Shown piece by piece: positions 33,337-46,401 of a stretch of 64,000 bases of DNA; position 1 is the stretch's first letter; each line of letters starts with the position of its first letter. The notes under the pieces are model-generated. The model was not told where the DNA came from. It made no database searches and saw only the letters and a program-made list of their open reading frames with translations. Position numbers and translations under genes: made by a program. Location of the stretch: assembly GCA_033060915.1 (NCBI GenBank), contig CM065388.1, forward strand, positions 25,013,001-25,077,000. Direction: 5' to 3'. Source of the DNA: Euryodendron excelsum. Taxonomy: Eukaryota > Streptophyta > Magnoliopsida > Ericales > Pentaphylacaceae.

Positions 33337-35287
33337 TATACGCCCCTTGTGGAGACTCTGATCTTATTTTGCCCCTTGTCCCTGAGATGTATTTATGTTA
33401 GATAGTTTTATTTTGATAGTTTTATACAAAAATGGATATTTACGGCATTTAGAAGCATGGACAGACAAAGACATTTATGATCTTTTCAGCTAAGTATATG
33501 ATCAGATGCATGTGATGGATGATGATGTTATGTATCCATTATATGAGTTGATGTTGGTGACTTCTATTTTTTCCGAGAGTTATATCCTATGTGTGCAAAG
33601 CTCCTACCAACTCTTTTTTATTATTATTTTTTATTTTATTTTATTTATAGAAGTGTGTTAACTAACAGAATGACAAGGGTGCTTTTGAACTCAAATATCT
33701 CTAGGATGGCAACTCCTTTCTTTTCGGGAGTCTGGCCTCTCCTCTGACTCAACCCTACCTTGGTTGGATGATAGCACTTTACACCTTTCTCAACCTCTTG
33801 ATCGACTCCAACTCTCTGTCTTAGGGTTAGTGTATATGGTTATTGGGCTGAAACTCTCGACTCTCGGGGTTTTAGCAACATCTTACCTGACCTTTGGCAG
33901 AGCGATAAGTGGCCAGTCATTTCAATTCGAGGAGACTTTGTTTTAGATCGTAATGTAGGCTATGTTATAAGGTTTTAGAAACAACGGGATATATAGGCTC
34001 AAATTCGATGTTGCTTTTAATAGGGTTTAGATCCATACCATCCTTAACCATTTTCTTAGTAAGGCTAGCATCCTTCTTGGATTTGGCAATGTGTCTAGCT
34101 CATTTAGATTAAGCAATCCGTTTTCAATCAGAGTGGACTTTAGTAGGGTTATAATTTAGGCCATGGTTTCGGGGTTTTGCAAGAAAGGGTAAAGGCTCGA
34201 ACTTATTGTTTCTACTGGGTTTCTTTATAACCTAGGATCACCTTTGAATTCCCTCCTTGCACATGACTTCTCAGGGTGAAAATGGCCTTGTTCACCCTTT
34301 CTATATGCTTTTTGAGATAAACATGACTCTATTTTCTTTCGATCTTTTAATTATGCTTTTGAAGATGACTCAATCATGATTTTCTTCAGGCCTTTCCTTA
34401 AAGGATTTTTTTTTTTATGGCCTCTTGCTCCTTGATGACTCCTTTCTTTTGCTTTTCTTTTTATTCCTTTATGAAATGAATAATTCTTCGACCCTTTTTC
34501 CTTAGATCCTTTCCTTGGCAATTCAATCTACCCAGTGTGGGCGGTGATCCCTAGGTTGGGGTTTTGTTAAGAAAAGGTAGGCGGCTCAACGGATATGGCA
34601 AGGGGTTACTTTTGACTATATGGGAAATGAAATGAGGGCCGCTCTTCATTTTGAATTAGATTGCTTGATCTATAGAGTTTTCATTGCTGCCTTAGCACAG
34701 CAGGGGTGGAAACCATTCCTAGAGTTCTCAACTATTATCTACTCCAGTATAGGGAGGACAATCGTGGATCGGGGTTGACAAAGAAAACTTCATTTTTTAC
34801 GAGGCTGTAGGGGTTAAACAAAGGGAATATGAGCACACTTGTTTATTTATTTAGTGATTCATTCATTTTATTAATATGTGGGGAAGTGAAAGATAGCTCC
34901 TCTTCATTTTGATAAACTGGCCACATATCGCCTAGCTTTAGAGTCTTGCAAGTGCTGCCTTTGGGTAGTATCCTCACTCATCCTTATCCCCTCTCTCTCT
35001 GGAAAGCTGATCATTTGGTGAGTGGTTAACTCATGCTATCATCCCTTCAAGTTGAATCATTCCATAAGATACACCATGCCCCTTGTGTAGAAAGTAGCTA
35101 TCATGCCCAAGATAATAGTAGTGAATAAAAGGACTTAACCATTTTATGATATCAATAGAAAGCATATAGTTCTTGTTTTGAAATGAAAAAGAAATGGAGA
35201 TATCAACTTAAGACGAAAAGGTAAAGGGATAGGAAGAAAGTGGATGAAAACGCCCCTCTCTTGTACGCTTTTGAAGGGAACCCATTT
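33337..35287 (-). other. Gag-PMD spacer, element B, non-coding
   Basis: Reverse counterpart of 3638-5516 (shared blocks near 33460-33560 and 34500-34600). It has T-rich runs near 33620-33650 and 34395-34412. No pol motif in any frame. Confidence 0.6.
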
Positions 35288-36400
35288 TTAGTAAGGTCTT
35301 AGGACAATTCCCACATCTTCGATGCTCCATTCGCGACCCAAATCCTCGGCTAAGGCGAGACAAGCAAAGGCTTCTCCTAGAGCTCCAAAGATGTTGACAC
35401 TATTGATGCGGTTGTCAGCCTCCTTCTTGTTCTTTGCAATGGGTTCTTCTGTAAACAGGGTGACTAGCTCACCCCCTTCCAATTCGAAAGGCTCTGTCTG
35501 TTCTCTTAACTCCTCTAGCTCCCAGCCCATGTCTTCATAGTTGTACTCAGTTGTGGGCCAAGGGTTTTCTAGTAAGTGACGTTTCACCGCGGCATACCTC
35601 GAATGCAGAAACTCAGCACCCCATCCATCAACAACTGTGTTCTTGGTCATCTCATCTTTCAAAAATATTGGCTCCTCAATGTGCCAGTCAAAAGCATCAA
35701 GCACCTCCTCAGGGTTATAAAGATAAATCGGGCACAAAGGGAGATCCTCCTCCCAGTCATTTTCTTCATCAGCCTCCCAATCATTCGCATAACCTTCGGC
35801 CTCGAGCTCATCAAATTCTCCCTCGCCTTCCATTTCCGCTAGTATCATATTGACGGTGTGATCTGGCAGAGGGTTGGCGGTCATATTGGGAGTAGGAGCA
35901 GGTTTTATCGGCTGCAGATCAATGGTCTTATTATCAAGCAGGTCTTGGATCTTGTGCTTGAGAGTGAAGCAGCTTTCGGTGTCATGCCCCTGGCCACCTA
36001 AATGGTACTCACATGTAAATGCAGCATTAAAGGTTGGGGGTAGAGGGCTTGGCAACGGGCGAGCAGGTAAAGGCTTCAAGATGTTGTTCTTCAAAAGGCT
36101 ATGGTAAGCCTCGGTTTGGGTGCAGGCTAAGGCGTCGAAGGTACGGACTCGTCGAGCAGGTCTATTAAAGTTGGGTCGTGCCCCAGCGGGACCATAGTTA
36201 GGGGTAGGAACAGGTATGGTCAAGTGGGTAAGGGCAGGACTGGGGGTGATTGTAGCGGGGGTCGGTATTGGGTGGTTGGCTAGGCAGAATAGGGGGAAAC
36301 TAATCGTGATGTATCGGCCCATTTTTGGAGATAGGGGATTTGCCCCTGTATGCAGATACTCTACTGTCAAGCAGGAATCTTCAGCCATCCATGCATTCAT
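35288..36400 (-). pseudogene. gag: gag of element B, N-terminal half deleted but still open
   Basis: The 370-codon open frame starts at an ATG that lies in the former leader (MNAWMAEDSCLTVEYLHTG). Compared with element A, a deletion of about 1.2 kb joins leader sequence (A about 1435) to the middle of gag (A about 2660). The whole Retrotrans_gag-like domain is gone. What remains is the Pro-rich linker, the CEYHLGGQGHDTESC zinc-knuckle variant near residue 130, the LKHKIQDLLD helix and the acidic C-terminal region ending VLRPY. It shows no internal stop, unlike the other copies. It could make a capsid-less, nucleic-acid-binding protein, but no evidence of expression is available. Confidence 0.82.
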
Positions 36401-37650
36401 TCATAAAAGTAAAGAAGTATATTAAATTTTGGGTTTAAGATACAAAAGAACTAAAATACATTTTAATAGGGGGAAGGGGAACATTTTCCTTTGGACTTCC
36501 ACCTATTTACTTTTACAAAGGATAACCCTAAACTACTCTTGAGTTTTCGGATTCTCCTTCCTTGGATTTGATGTCGAGGAGGTCGCTGAGAGACCTTGCT
36601 GATTGGTTGCCCCTTGTCTTCATGGCAATCTTATCTCTGCGAGCATAGAGGATTGGGGCCCCATTTATGGAATGAATTGAGATGCATGCAATGAGTCCTT
36701 AGGGTTACGCGAGAACCCTTAGGGTTTGGGAAGGTTTAATGCAAGGGAGAGTGAACTAGGCGTCACTCTCAATGGGTTGATCATATGCATGAAAGTACAG
36801 TGCCTTGAGTTACTTAGAACTCTTGTCTTGACATGGAATATTGAATGCATGAACATAGATGCAAGGAGTATAAGGAGAGAGAATGCCATAGTAAGATAAA
36901 CGTGCATGCGTGAGCAGTTAGACAGGCATTATCATAGTATGAATACAGTCAATATAATAGTAGGAATATACAGGTATAAATGAAAGTAAGAGCAGTCACC
37001 CTTTCCTCCGTGGTTTTGAAAACGGTGCTCGTGTCTTAAATTCGACAGAGGTTCGGCTATGCATGGTGTCTATATGAGTATGAGGTTGAGGGTTGACTAA
37101 TGCGTCCTAAAAAGGCTTGGTCCCTGGATCTTCAAACCTAGGCCCACTCCCCGAGGTGGTGCCATGATCGGTTGGTGATCCGAGCAGGAGAACCATCAAG
37201 AGGTCGTAGGTAAAGAAACTAACACAGCATCTTGTCCACAACCAATATACTGTTCTCCCTTTCTAACTAGAAAGGACATATTAGGGCAATAATACAAGTA
37301 TGCAGAATGCAAGTGCACATACAGTGTGTGTGTGATTTTTAAAAGTGAAGGAAAGAGCTCAACAACTCCCATTCATCCTGTTCATCACATTCATGCATAG
37401 TAGTTAATAAAATTTAAACAAAATGTATACCTACAAAACAAAGATGCAAGTGTTAGTATGTAGATGGCAAACATAATACAAGATAATATGAATAAATGCA
37501 TGTTTTTTTAAAAACAATTTTGAAAATTTGGTTTTGAAAATTTAAAGTGAATAAGATTGAACCAAGTTAATTGAAGACTCTGCATGGGTGAAGGGTAAAG
37601 AGACATGACTATGGCCTAACCCTCTAACTATCCCCAAAAAAGTAGCCAAC
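36401..37650 (-). other. Leader and primer site of element B
   Basis: Reverse orientation. A degenerate primer site (TTGGCTACTTTTTTGGGGAT) occupies 37649-37630 next to the LTR end. A candidate splice acceptor reads TACTAAC at 37458-37452 and TGTTTTGTAG ending at 37431. The rest is non-coding and matches 20544-21248 and 42593-43480 of element C and 699-1651 of element A. Confidence 0.65.
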
Positions 37651-40600
37651 TGTCGCGCCCAGATTTTTCATACTTGAGAAATACACACATAAACAGGAAA
37701 AACACTGTACTCTCTCGTTAGAACTCACCCTCCAAGAACAATGAGTGCGACTAGGTTTGAATTGAAAATTGGTTTGAATAAAGGGCTTTTAGAAAAGATT
37801 TGAAGTCACCACCTAACTTGATTAAGATGAATTAGGTCACCTAAAACTAAGAATAATTCGTAGACTACACTTGGGGTTTTTGGAAAAGGTTTATGAAAAT
37901 ACCACCTCAAGAGAGGGTTTTTCAGAAAACGGGTTGTTTGGCAGCCTTTGGAAAACATTTAAGCCATTTTTGAAAAATAACTCCATTTTTGGTCTTTGAA
38001 ATCAGTGATCCTAGGTTCGAAGGTTGGTTATGTGTAGGGAAGACGCACTAAGCCATCACCCTACCCCACCCTTTCAGTACCTACATCTCAATCTACCCTA
38101 GATTTACCTATGAGAATCTTTAACTAACTATAGTTCAATCCCATTTACTTTATAAAAGAATTTTTGAAAAGAAACTAACATGATGCATGATATGCATGTG
38201 CAAGAAAAGAGATTTGAAAAGAGTTTGATTTGATTTGAAAAGAAAGAGATAGAAGCTTGACTTTGAGGATTGAAATTGAATTTGGAAATTGAAATTGAAG
38301 ATTGAAAATAGGAATAGATCATGGAATTGGAAACTTGAAGAAAATTGTACGATTGAAGATTAGAAAGAAATTGTAGAAATAGAATTTTGATAAATGTTAT
38401 GGAATTGAAAATTTGAAAAATGTGGAGACCGCACCCATGAGGGTTCCCTACGTATCCCTTTGGAGGAATCAAGTTAGTCGTAGTTCGGACAAGAGTCCGA
38501 TTAAAAATAGAAGGTTGGATTGGAAGAAAGAGATTTTGATTGGAAAAATGATTTGATTTGAACTTAAAATAGAGGATTAAAAATTGAAATTTAGAATTTT
38601 GGAATTAAAGATATTGGATTTTGATTCGAAAAGATAGAACTTGGAACAAAGATTTAGACTTATTTTGGGAAGATGGAGGTTTAAGAAACCTAGACTTGGG
38701 AAAGATTTGACTCGACTTGGAAGGTTTAGGAGATTAGGAAAGATTAGATTTAGGAAACGTTTGAATTAGGAAAGGTTCAAATTAGGAAAGTGTCATCTTA
38801 GGAAAGTTTTGATTTGGAAAATTTCGCTTTAGGAAAGTTTTCGAAATAGGAAAGTTTCAACTTAGAAAAGTTTTGACTTTAGGAAAGTTTCATTTCAAGA
38901 AAGGTTTTGAAAGAGGAAAGGTTTTGAAAATAAGGAAGTTGTGAAAATAAGAAAGTTTTGAGTTTAGAAAGTTTTAGATTTGGAAAGATTTGAAGTTTTA
39001 AGAAAGTTTAGAATTTAGAAAGTTTTAGATTTAGAAAGTCTTAACTTAAGAAAGTTTTGAATTTAGAAAACTTTGAATATGGAAAGATTTGAGATTTAGA
39101 AAGTTTAAGATTTAAAAAGTTTTAGAGTTTTAGAAAATCTTGAGATTATGAAAGGTTTGAGTTTAAGAAAGGTTTGAAAACTTAGATTTGGAAAGTTAAG
39201 ATTTGGAAATGGGTAGAATTAGGAAAGGGTTGAATTCAGAAAGATTTGGAAGCTTAATGTTTAAGGAAAGATTTGAAAGCTTTAGGAAACTTATGGTTTA
39301 GGAAGATAGAAAATTAGGAGAGAGTTGAATTAGGAAAGATTTAGATTTTGAGTTTTAAAATTTAGGAAAGATTTTTATGTTCAAGTTTTGAAAACTTAAG
39401 ATTTAGGAAAGTGGAGGATTAGGAATCCTAAAACAAGGGATTGGATTTTGTTTCTAAAAAAGAAGGTTTGATTTTGTTTTAAAAAACGGAGGATAGGATC
39501 TAGTTTCGTAAACGGGAAGATTGGATTTGGTTTCCTAAAGGAAAGATGGGATTGGCAAGAATTTGGAAAGGAAGGTTTTAGAAACCCTATATTTGGAAGA
39601 CTATAGTTTTGACGTAGAAAAGAGGTTTTGGAAATGTGTATAGTTTGGATGTGAAAAGGAAGATTTTGGAAACCTAGGTTTTAAGGCAAGTTTGAAAACC
39701 ATGTTTTTGGAAAGAAAATTAGGGTTTCCTAATCGTGGGTTCTAGGGCTTGACTTGGACTCTAAGGTAAGAATTTTTTGAAAGTCTGTTTTTGGAAACAA
39801 GTTTTTGGAAGTAAAATCCTAGAGGGGAGTTTCTAGAAGGAAGGTTTTGAAAAGAGAGTTTTTGCAAAGATTTTTAAAAGGAGATTGTTGGAAAGAGTTT
39901 TTAGAAAACGTGTTTTGAAAAGAATTTTAGGAAGGAAGTTTTTGGAAAGTAAAACTTTTGAGAGAGTTTTGAAAACAAGATCTTGGGAGGAGATTGTTAA
40001 GGAGAGTTTTAGGAAAGAGATTTAGGGAGTATTTTCTAAGAAGGAAACCTAGGGAGTGTTTTTAGGAAAGTAGATTTTGAAGAGAGCGTTTTGAGAAAGA
40101 GTTGAAAAGAGAGTTTTTGAAAAATAGATTTTGGGAGGGAGTTTTTAAAAACAATTTTGGAATGGAGAGTTTTAGGAAAGTATGTTAAAAAAGAGATTTT
40201 TAGGAAGAGATTTTTGAAACGAGAGTTTTTGAAAGGCATAAAAATGTCACACTTTCCTAAAGTAATTCTAACCATGAAAAGGCTAGAACCACTTTAAGAA
40301 AGTGGTTTTGAAAACAATAAGATTTGAAAATATAGACCGTAAAAGTCACTTTTAATGTAACACTTTGCTAAAGCAATCCTAGTCATGGAAAAGCTAGAAT
40401 CACCTTAGGATTGTGATTTTGAAAACATTGCTTTTCTTCGGTCTTCGTCTTCAATCTTCAAGAGTTGTCTTCAATCTTCAAACTTCAGATTATAACTGTT
40501 CAAGTCTTCAAAGAAGGGTTGAAGGCTAGTGTATAAGTGTTTGGGGGTGTATATGAGTGTAGAGAAGGCTAGGGTTTAGTATATGGTGCCTAGGGTTTGG

Positions 40601-40706
40601 AAAACCTAAGGAAGCTGGGGTTTAGGGAATGTTCAAGCACTGTATATTGAATATTAGTATTTTTAGACTGAGTTTGTGGACCACTTTCACACTAAAAGAA
40701 ACTCTG

Positions 40707-40835
40707 TATTTATAGAGAGAGGAATGCACTGGCGCCTGTTGCAGTGCCGCCAGGCCAAACATTACACTAGCGCCACTAGGAGTGGTGCCAGGCCATTTTT
40801 TGGCTTGGCGCCACTAGTAGTGGTGCCAGCCATTT
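40707..40835 (-). promoter_or_regulatory. LTR core promoter, element B 5' LTR
   Basis: Reverse-strand TATAAATA at 40714-40707; GGCGCC dyads upstream at about 40732-40830. With the 3' LTR promoterless, this is the only LTR promoter of element B. Confidence 0.75.
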
Positions 40836-42019
40836 AGGAAATGTTTAAGGTCGGCAAGCAACGTATCTTTGACTAGATTTGGGCGCCTATACTAGTGACT
40901 ACCATGCAATTTTTAGTCTGGCTTCACTAGGACTAACTTCGGAAAGTCCGAGAATGATTTAAGGGATCAAGAATGGCCCGAAAGGCTGGAAAAGAGCAGA
41001 AACACTCAGAACAGCATCCCAGAGCTATTTGGCTTGAAAAATGAGGGTAGGATGTGTCAGAAGGGTTGACCGAGCCTTTAGGGGCAAAACGGTCAGTCGG
41101 ATCGGGAAGCTGCCGGGATGGACTCGGACCATCCCAAAAAAAGACTCGAGATTTGGAAACATTATTTAGAATTTTCTCAAAGGTTGCCAGTTTGATTCCC
41201 AGAGCCGATGTGGTCGGAAAAGGTGACCGGCCTACTAGGGACAAAACAGTCATTTTGTACCAGATTTGCCGAAACTTACTCAGAATGATCTGGAAAGGTA
41301 AAAGAATGTTGAGAATACTATAAGAAGCAGTCTTAGGAGATTATCGGTTTGATACCCAGAGTCGGTGTTGTTGGAAAAGGAGACCGGCCCACTAGGGGCA
41401 AAACGGTCATTTTGTACCGAGTTTGCCAGAACTGACTCGGAATGATCCAGAAAGGTAGAGGAAGGTCGGGAATACTATAAGAAGTATTCCTGGGAGGTTA
41501 CCGGTTTGATACCCAGAGCCGATGTGGTCCCCGGGGCATTTGGATGCCTAAGGGCAAAATGCTCATCTTGACCGGAAAGTCTTAGAAAAGACCCAAGGGG
41601 CAGTTTGGTCATTTTTCACCGAAGTGGGCTAGCAGGCACTGGTGCTGACCTAGGTTTTGAGTGTTTCCGCTACTCAGACGGCAGTCGCGTGATACAGGGG
41701 TTTGTTGGCAATTCCCTATATCGACCTGTTTGCGAGTACTTTCGCTACTCTGACGATTGTGATATTTTCGAGTATTTCCGCTACACTGACGGTTTGCCAT
41801 CATTCCTGAGACTGCCTGATCTTGAGAAGCTGCTAAACGAACTTAGTGCCTGATAAGTCAACTTTCTCGGAAGGCGTGCCTAAACGGACATTTCTGCATT
41901 GGCGGGCTAGCAGGTGCCAAAGGTGGACCATTCTACCATCTAGGGGACTTTGGGTCTCATCTCGGTCGACAGGTTTAAAGAGACTTACCATTTCGAAGAG
42001 ATTTTCTTCAAAAAACGTG

Positions 42020-42420
42020 CCGGACCGTCTTGAGGAATAAACTGTCTCGAGGGAGGGATTGGAATTGGAAAGGGGTCTTATCGTCTTCGGAAAGATGTGC
42101 CTGATTTAGAACCGCCTCGAGGAATAAACTATCTCGAGACAGGGATTGGAATTGAAAAGGGGTCTTATCATCTTCGAAAAGACGTGCCTGATTTGGGACC
42201 ATCTCGAGGAATAAACTGTCTCGAGAGAGGGTTTGGAATTGGAAAGAGGCCTTATTGTCTTTGGGAAGACGCGCTTGATTTGGAACCGTCTCGAAGAATA
42301 AACTGTCTTGAGAGAGGGATTGGAATTAGAAAGGGTTCTTATCGTCTTCGGAAAGACGTGCCTGATTTGGAACCGTCTAGAGGAATAAATTGTCTCAAGA
42401 GAGGGATTGGAATTGGAAAG
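42020..42420 (-). repeat. 86-bp dyad tandem repeat, five units
   Basis: CGTCTCGAGGAATAAACTGTCTCGAG cores (some decayed) near 42028, 42113, 42199, 42285 and 42371. Confidence 0.85.
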
Positions 42421-42592
42421 GACAATGCCCCTAAGGGCATTTTAGTCATTTTGCCTCTCGGGCCCGCGAAACGATGGACAAACGGGATTTGGACTTAGAG
42501 AGTTGGTTTCGATTGGAATATGTCTATATTGACTTGAGTAAAAGTCTGGATGGAGCGTAGATTGCCGAGCGGTCAAAAATGGGGTGCTTACA

Positions 42593-43480
42593 ATGTAGCA
42601 CCCCATGCATAGCCGAACTTTAGCCGAATTGAAGACACGCGCGTCGATTTCAAAACTAAGGAGGAGAGGACAACTACTTTACTTTCTCGTATATTCTATT
42701 CAATCCATGTTGTTCTGTTGCTTGATTCTTGTCATTATGCTATTTATACATCTCTTAGCATCATAACTGCTCATGCATTCTTATTCATTATAAGATAAGA
42801 ATTCCTAAAATAACTCAAGTCATTGCATCTCCATGCATCTGCTGAACCCCCAAAGAATGGCCTAAAGACCTTTTTGCTCAAATCAAGCCAACCAAAACTC
42901 TAAGGGGTGCCAAGAGACTCTAAGGATTCATAGCATGCATCAAAGTCATCTCATAAAGAGGGACCCTAATGCCTCTTCGCTCATGGAGATAAGGCTGCCA
43001 AGAAGACAAGGGACAATCCAAAATCAAGGTCTCTCACCAACCTCTATCCAAGAAGGCAAATCCAAATAATCAAGAGTAGTTTAGGATTTCAAATGTAAAG
43101 ATAGAATAGGTGAAAGTCCTAAGAAAAATATTCCCCTTCCCTGTTTCAATATACTTTTGAAAATTCCATGTACAAAGGAAATTCATCTCAATAGAATTGT
43201 TATTTCCTTTGAATGAATGAGTGTATAAATGAATGGCTATAGGCACAGGTATAGTAATGCATAACAGAGGCAAGACCCTATCTCCAAGGCCTGAGCCAAA
43301 CATCATGATTACTCCCCCTCAACAAGCAGGGACATCCCTAAGTCATGCATTGCATAAAACTTTTCCCAATCTAGGAACTTTCATATGATCTTTGTCTTAT
43401 TTTTTCTTATTTTCTATTCCCCTTCGTCTCACAAAAGGCTAGAGATAGTTTTAGTGAGATTTGCTTACATTCGAGGTCAT
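42593..43480 (+). other. Leader of element C, second part
   Basis: Continues the leader cut at 21248: CACCCCATGCATAGCCGAAC near 42600, GAAGACACGCGCG near 42634, AGTAGTTTAGGATTTC near 43074. Non-coding. Confidence 0.65.
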
Positions 43481-45753
43481 CATTGCTCCTAAAAAAGAAA
43501 AAAAGGGGAACATAACTGCCTCCCGTACTCTGAACACCAGTCTTTACCTGACATCGAGCAGCATAAATGACGAGCGAGGGTAATACTCCAGATCAATAGA
43601 ATAGCCCAGTAACACGGGATGAAGTGAATGAGATGAAGGCAAAAATAGATGAGATGTTCACACTCGTACAACTAATGGCCTTTAAAGGACTCGCCATGAA
43701 TCGTTCAGTTTTAACGTCCCTCCCCAATGAAACTGTAGCCATCCCGCCAAGGGTCACCTTGCGTATTGACAATATGTGTAAGAATAAGGAAATCCCCAAA
43801 GTGGTGCACATCGAGGAAGGAGAAGAAGATAACCCTGAAACCATCATGTTGACTGCTACACCAAAACAGGAAAGTCCGAATCCCCTCGATCTGAAGATAC
43901 AAGGCTTAAAAGAGTCCCTATGCAGCTTACAAGGTCATAACACCTTCAGTGAGACATCTTACGATGAACTATGTTTCTTCCCCGATCATCCAAGGCCGCC
44001 CAAATTCAAGATGCCTGATTTCCAAAAGTATAATGGAAGTGGAGATCCCGTCGCTTATCTAAGATTGTGCAAGTGCATTACGTGGTCATGGGAATGATCC
44101 CAAACTTCTAACGCAGCTATTTCAATATAGCCTGACCTAGTCTGCCTTACAATGGTCCACCCGCTTGGATATGAGGAAAATTACAACCTAGGGCGAGTTG
44201 GTCATGGCCTTCCGATCACAGTACCGACACAATCGTGTCCTCACTTTAGATAGGTGTGCTCTGATGATGACTTAAGAGGAGAAGAAAAGTTTCAAAAGCT
44301 ATGCTCTAAGGTGGAGAGAGGCAGCTGCTCAGGTCAACCCCCCGCTAGTGGAGAAAGAGTATGTACAACTATTTGTGAATTCCTTCCAGGGCCTGTATTA
44401 TGAACACTTATACCTAAGCATTGTGAAGAGTTTCTCTAAGCTAATAATGCAAGAGGAAATGATCAAGAATAGATTTAAAACTGGTAGAATCACGAACTCG
44501 TATTCCAAGACTGGTGAAGGATTCACAAATGCAGCAAAGAAGGTAGCAATCACTCAAGGTATTGGTAGGAAGGAGGGAGAAACTTATGTTATCTTGCTAG
44601 CTCAACAGAGCCATACTACCCCCAATATCAAGCTCGACCATAACCACCTGCTCCCATTGTCAACATCCTTGTCACCAATGTCCAAACACTTGCTCATGGA
44701 CCCATCGCAGCCCATCGTATTTCAACGCAATAGAAATAATTGACAGAACCAAGAATTCACTCGCCTAGCATGCACTCAAACAGAGGCCTACCACGAGCTC
44801 CTCAAAGCCAAGCACCTGAACCCTATACCCCCGTGACCCCTGCCAAGTCTACTACCTCTAACTTTCAATCTGCCCTTACCTGCGAGTATCATTTAGGAAG
44901 ACATAAGCATAACACAGAGTCTTATTTCTCTCTGAAGCACAAAATCCAAGACCTCATCGATAGTAAAGTCGTCAACATTCAGGAAGCAAAGCCGGCCCCC
45001 ATGCCCAATGTCACAACCAATCTCCTATTAGACCATGCTGTCAACATAGTTACGGAAGGGGCAGCAGACCCAGATGGCATCATAGTTGCAGAATAGTTCA
45101 AAGAAGAGTCAGAAACTGAGGAAGAAAGTGACTAGGAAGAAGAGCTACCACCATACCCTATCTATCTTTACAACCCAAATAAAGAGTAAGATCGCCTTGA
45201 TTGGCCCATGGAAGAACCCACGAAGGACATTCCTACTGATACTGTGCTTATTGATGGTTTGGGAGATGAATTTATGCACCCCAAATATGTTATAGCTAAA
45301 CACCGCTTAATAGAGGACCTCTTCAATTGCGAGGATATGAGCTGGGACATTAATGAATCAAGAATACCTGTGGCACCATTTGAATTCAATGAGGGTAATC
45401 TGGATAGCCTGTTTACTAAAATTGATCAACAGGAAGATGAAAAAAGGAGAGTCAAAGAAACATAACTATAAGTCCTGGGAGGAAGCCCAGGCACAAAACT
45501 CAAAAAAGCTAAAGGAGTTAATCAAGGAAAGACTAACCAACGAAAGAAGAACTGCCAGGGTTCCCAAGACTCAATGTGCAACCCTAACGACCCAACTAGA
45601 GGAGGCGAAAAAAATGGAGGCATCCCCAATTACACTATGACCACCCACCTCTACCATTCTACTGTCAGTGTATCAATCCGTCCAGCGCAGCCTAGTGAAG
45701 AAGTTGGAGGATGGAGCATGTAAGAAGCGGGCGTGGTCCCGAAGCCTACTTGA
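43481..45753 (+). pseudogene. gag: gag of element C, decayed
   Basis: The gag is spread over several frames. The N-terminus may begin at ATT 43481 or so (IAPKK style, as in element A); the first Met block is MNEMKAKIDEMFTLVQ at 43624. CFFPDHPRPPKFKMPDFQKY lies near 43970-44030, then a frameshift near 44070. WREAAAQVNPPL is near 44315 and FSKLIMQEEMIKN near 44430. The zinc-knuckle variant CEYHLGRHKHNTESYF near 44880 has lost its final Cys (C to Y). A last acidic region has stops near 45096 and 45136. It ends VPKPT-like before TGA at 45751-45753. It is clearly more divergent than the A and B copies, in line with its older age. Confidence 0.82.
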
Positions 45754-46401
45754 AGAGATGACTACCAAAAGGAATGTTCTTTTTGTCAAACTCTACCTTT
45801 ACTTTCTGCTAATCCTATCTTTTGTTAATTCTACTTTTCGTTAACCAAGAGCCTAACATGTACACAAAACCCTTGAAATGAAAAAAAAAAAAGGGCTTGA
45901 AGTTTATGATCATCATCTTCTGTGAATGTCTTTTTCTCTGGAAGTTTCCCTTTAATTGTTACGCCTTGACTTGAAGAGAGGGGATAGTATGCGCATCCTC
46001 ACCAGTGGGGACCGTTTTCAATCTAAAGAGAGGAAACATTGAAGAAGGAAAAGAGAGAGAGTGGATCACAAAAAAAGGGAAGCACCAAAAGGATGCCAGG
46101 GCAAAGCAATCGGCAGTTAGACTCTCAAAAGGAAGATAAGCCATCATTTCAAATACTCTAAACAACAAAGCAATTTCTTTGATCAGCCCACTCAAGCCAC
46201 AAATGGTTTTCATTCAAACACCCTAACCAAGAACCACCCCCTACACTGGGGCAAGCGTAGGTACCGAAACGTTTATACTAGCATTCACATTTCTTAAAGG
46301 ATGTCGCTAAAATTCTATAATTGAACTTCATGGACTAAGCAATCTTGTCTGAAAGGAAGAGAGACCATCTATTCTTCTATCACACAATTAAAAAGTACTC
46401 C
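45754..46401 (+). other. Post-gag spacer of element C, first part
   Basis: Non-coding, with an A-run at about 45879-45891 and a CTACACTGGGGCAAGCG phrase near 46240 like the spacers of A and B. No pol sequence seen. Confidence 0.55.

Larger units (their letters stand above)
37651..42592 (-). repeat. 5' LTR of element B (4.94 kb)
   Basis: Reverse orientation, starts TGTAAGCACCCC at 42592 and ends GCGCGACA at 37651. It keeps dyad repeats (42020-42420), three 157-bp units (about 41190-41510), promoter, telo-boxes and the G-depleted tract. A deletion near 40426 of about 0.4 kb removes the pyrimidine tract, the potential splice donor and the G-box block. The 3' LTR carries a different deletion. 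Confidence 0.9.
21244..42597 (-). mobile_element. Element B: complete pol-less element, reverse orientation
   Basis: Boundaries are 21249-42592, flanked by AAGTA (21244-21248) and ATGTA (42593-42597), a five-base duplication with one mismatch. In reverse order: 5' LTR 42592-37651, degenerate primer site, leader 37650-36401, gag 36400-35288, spacer, antisense PMD gene (26368-33336 on the plus strand, split by a solo LTR), polypurine tract and 3' LTR 24998-21249. The two LTRs look only a few percent different over aligned stretches (for example 21820-22060 against 38215-38455), so B is younger than its host element C. Confidence 0.88.
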
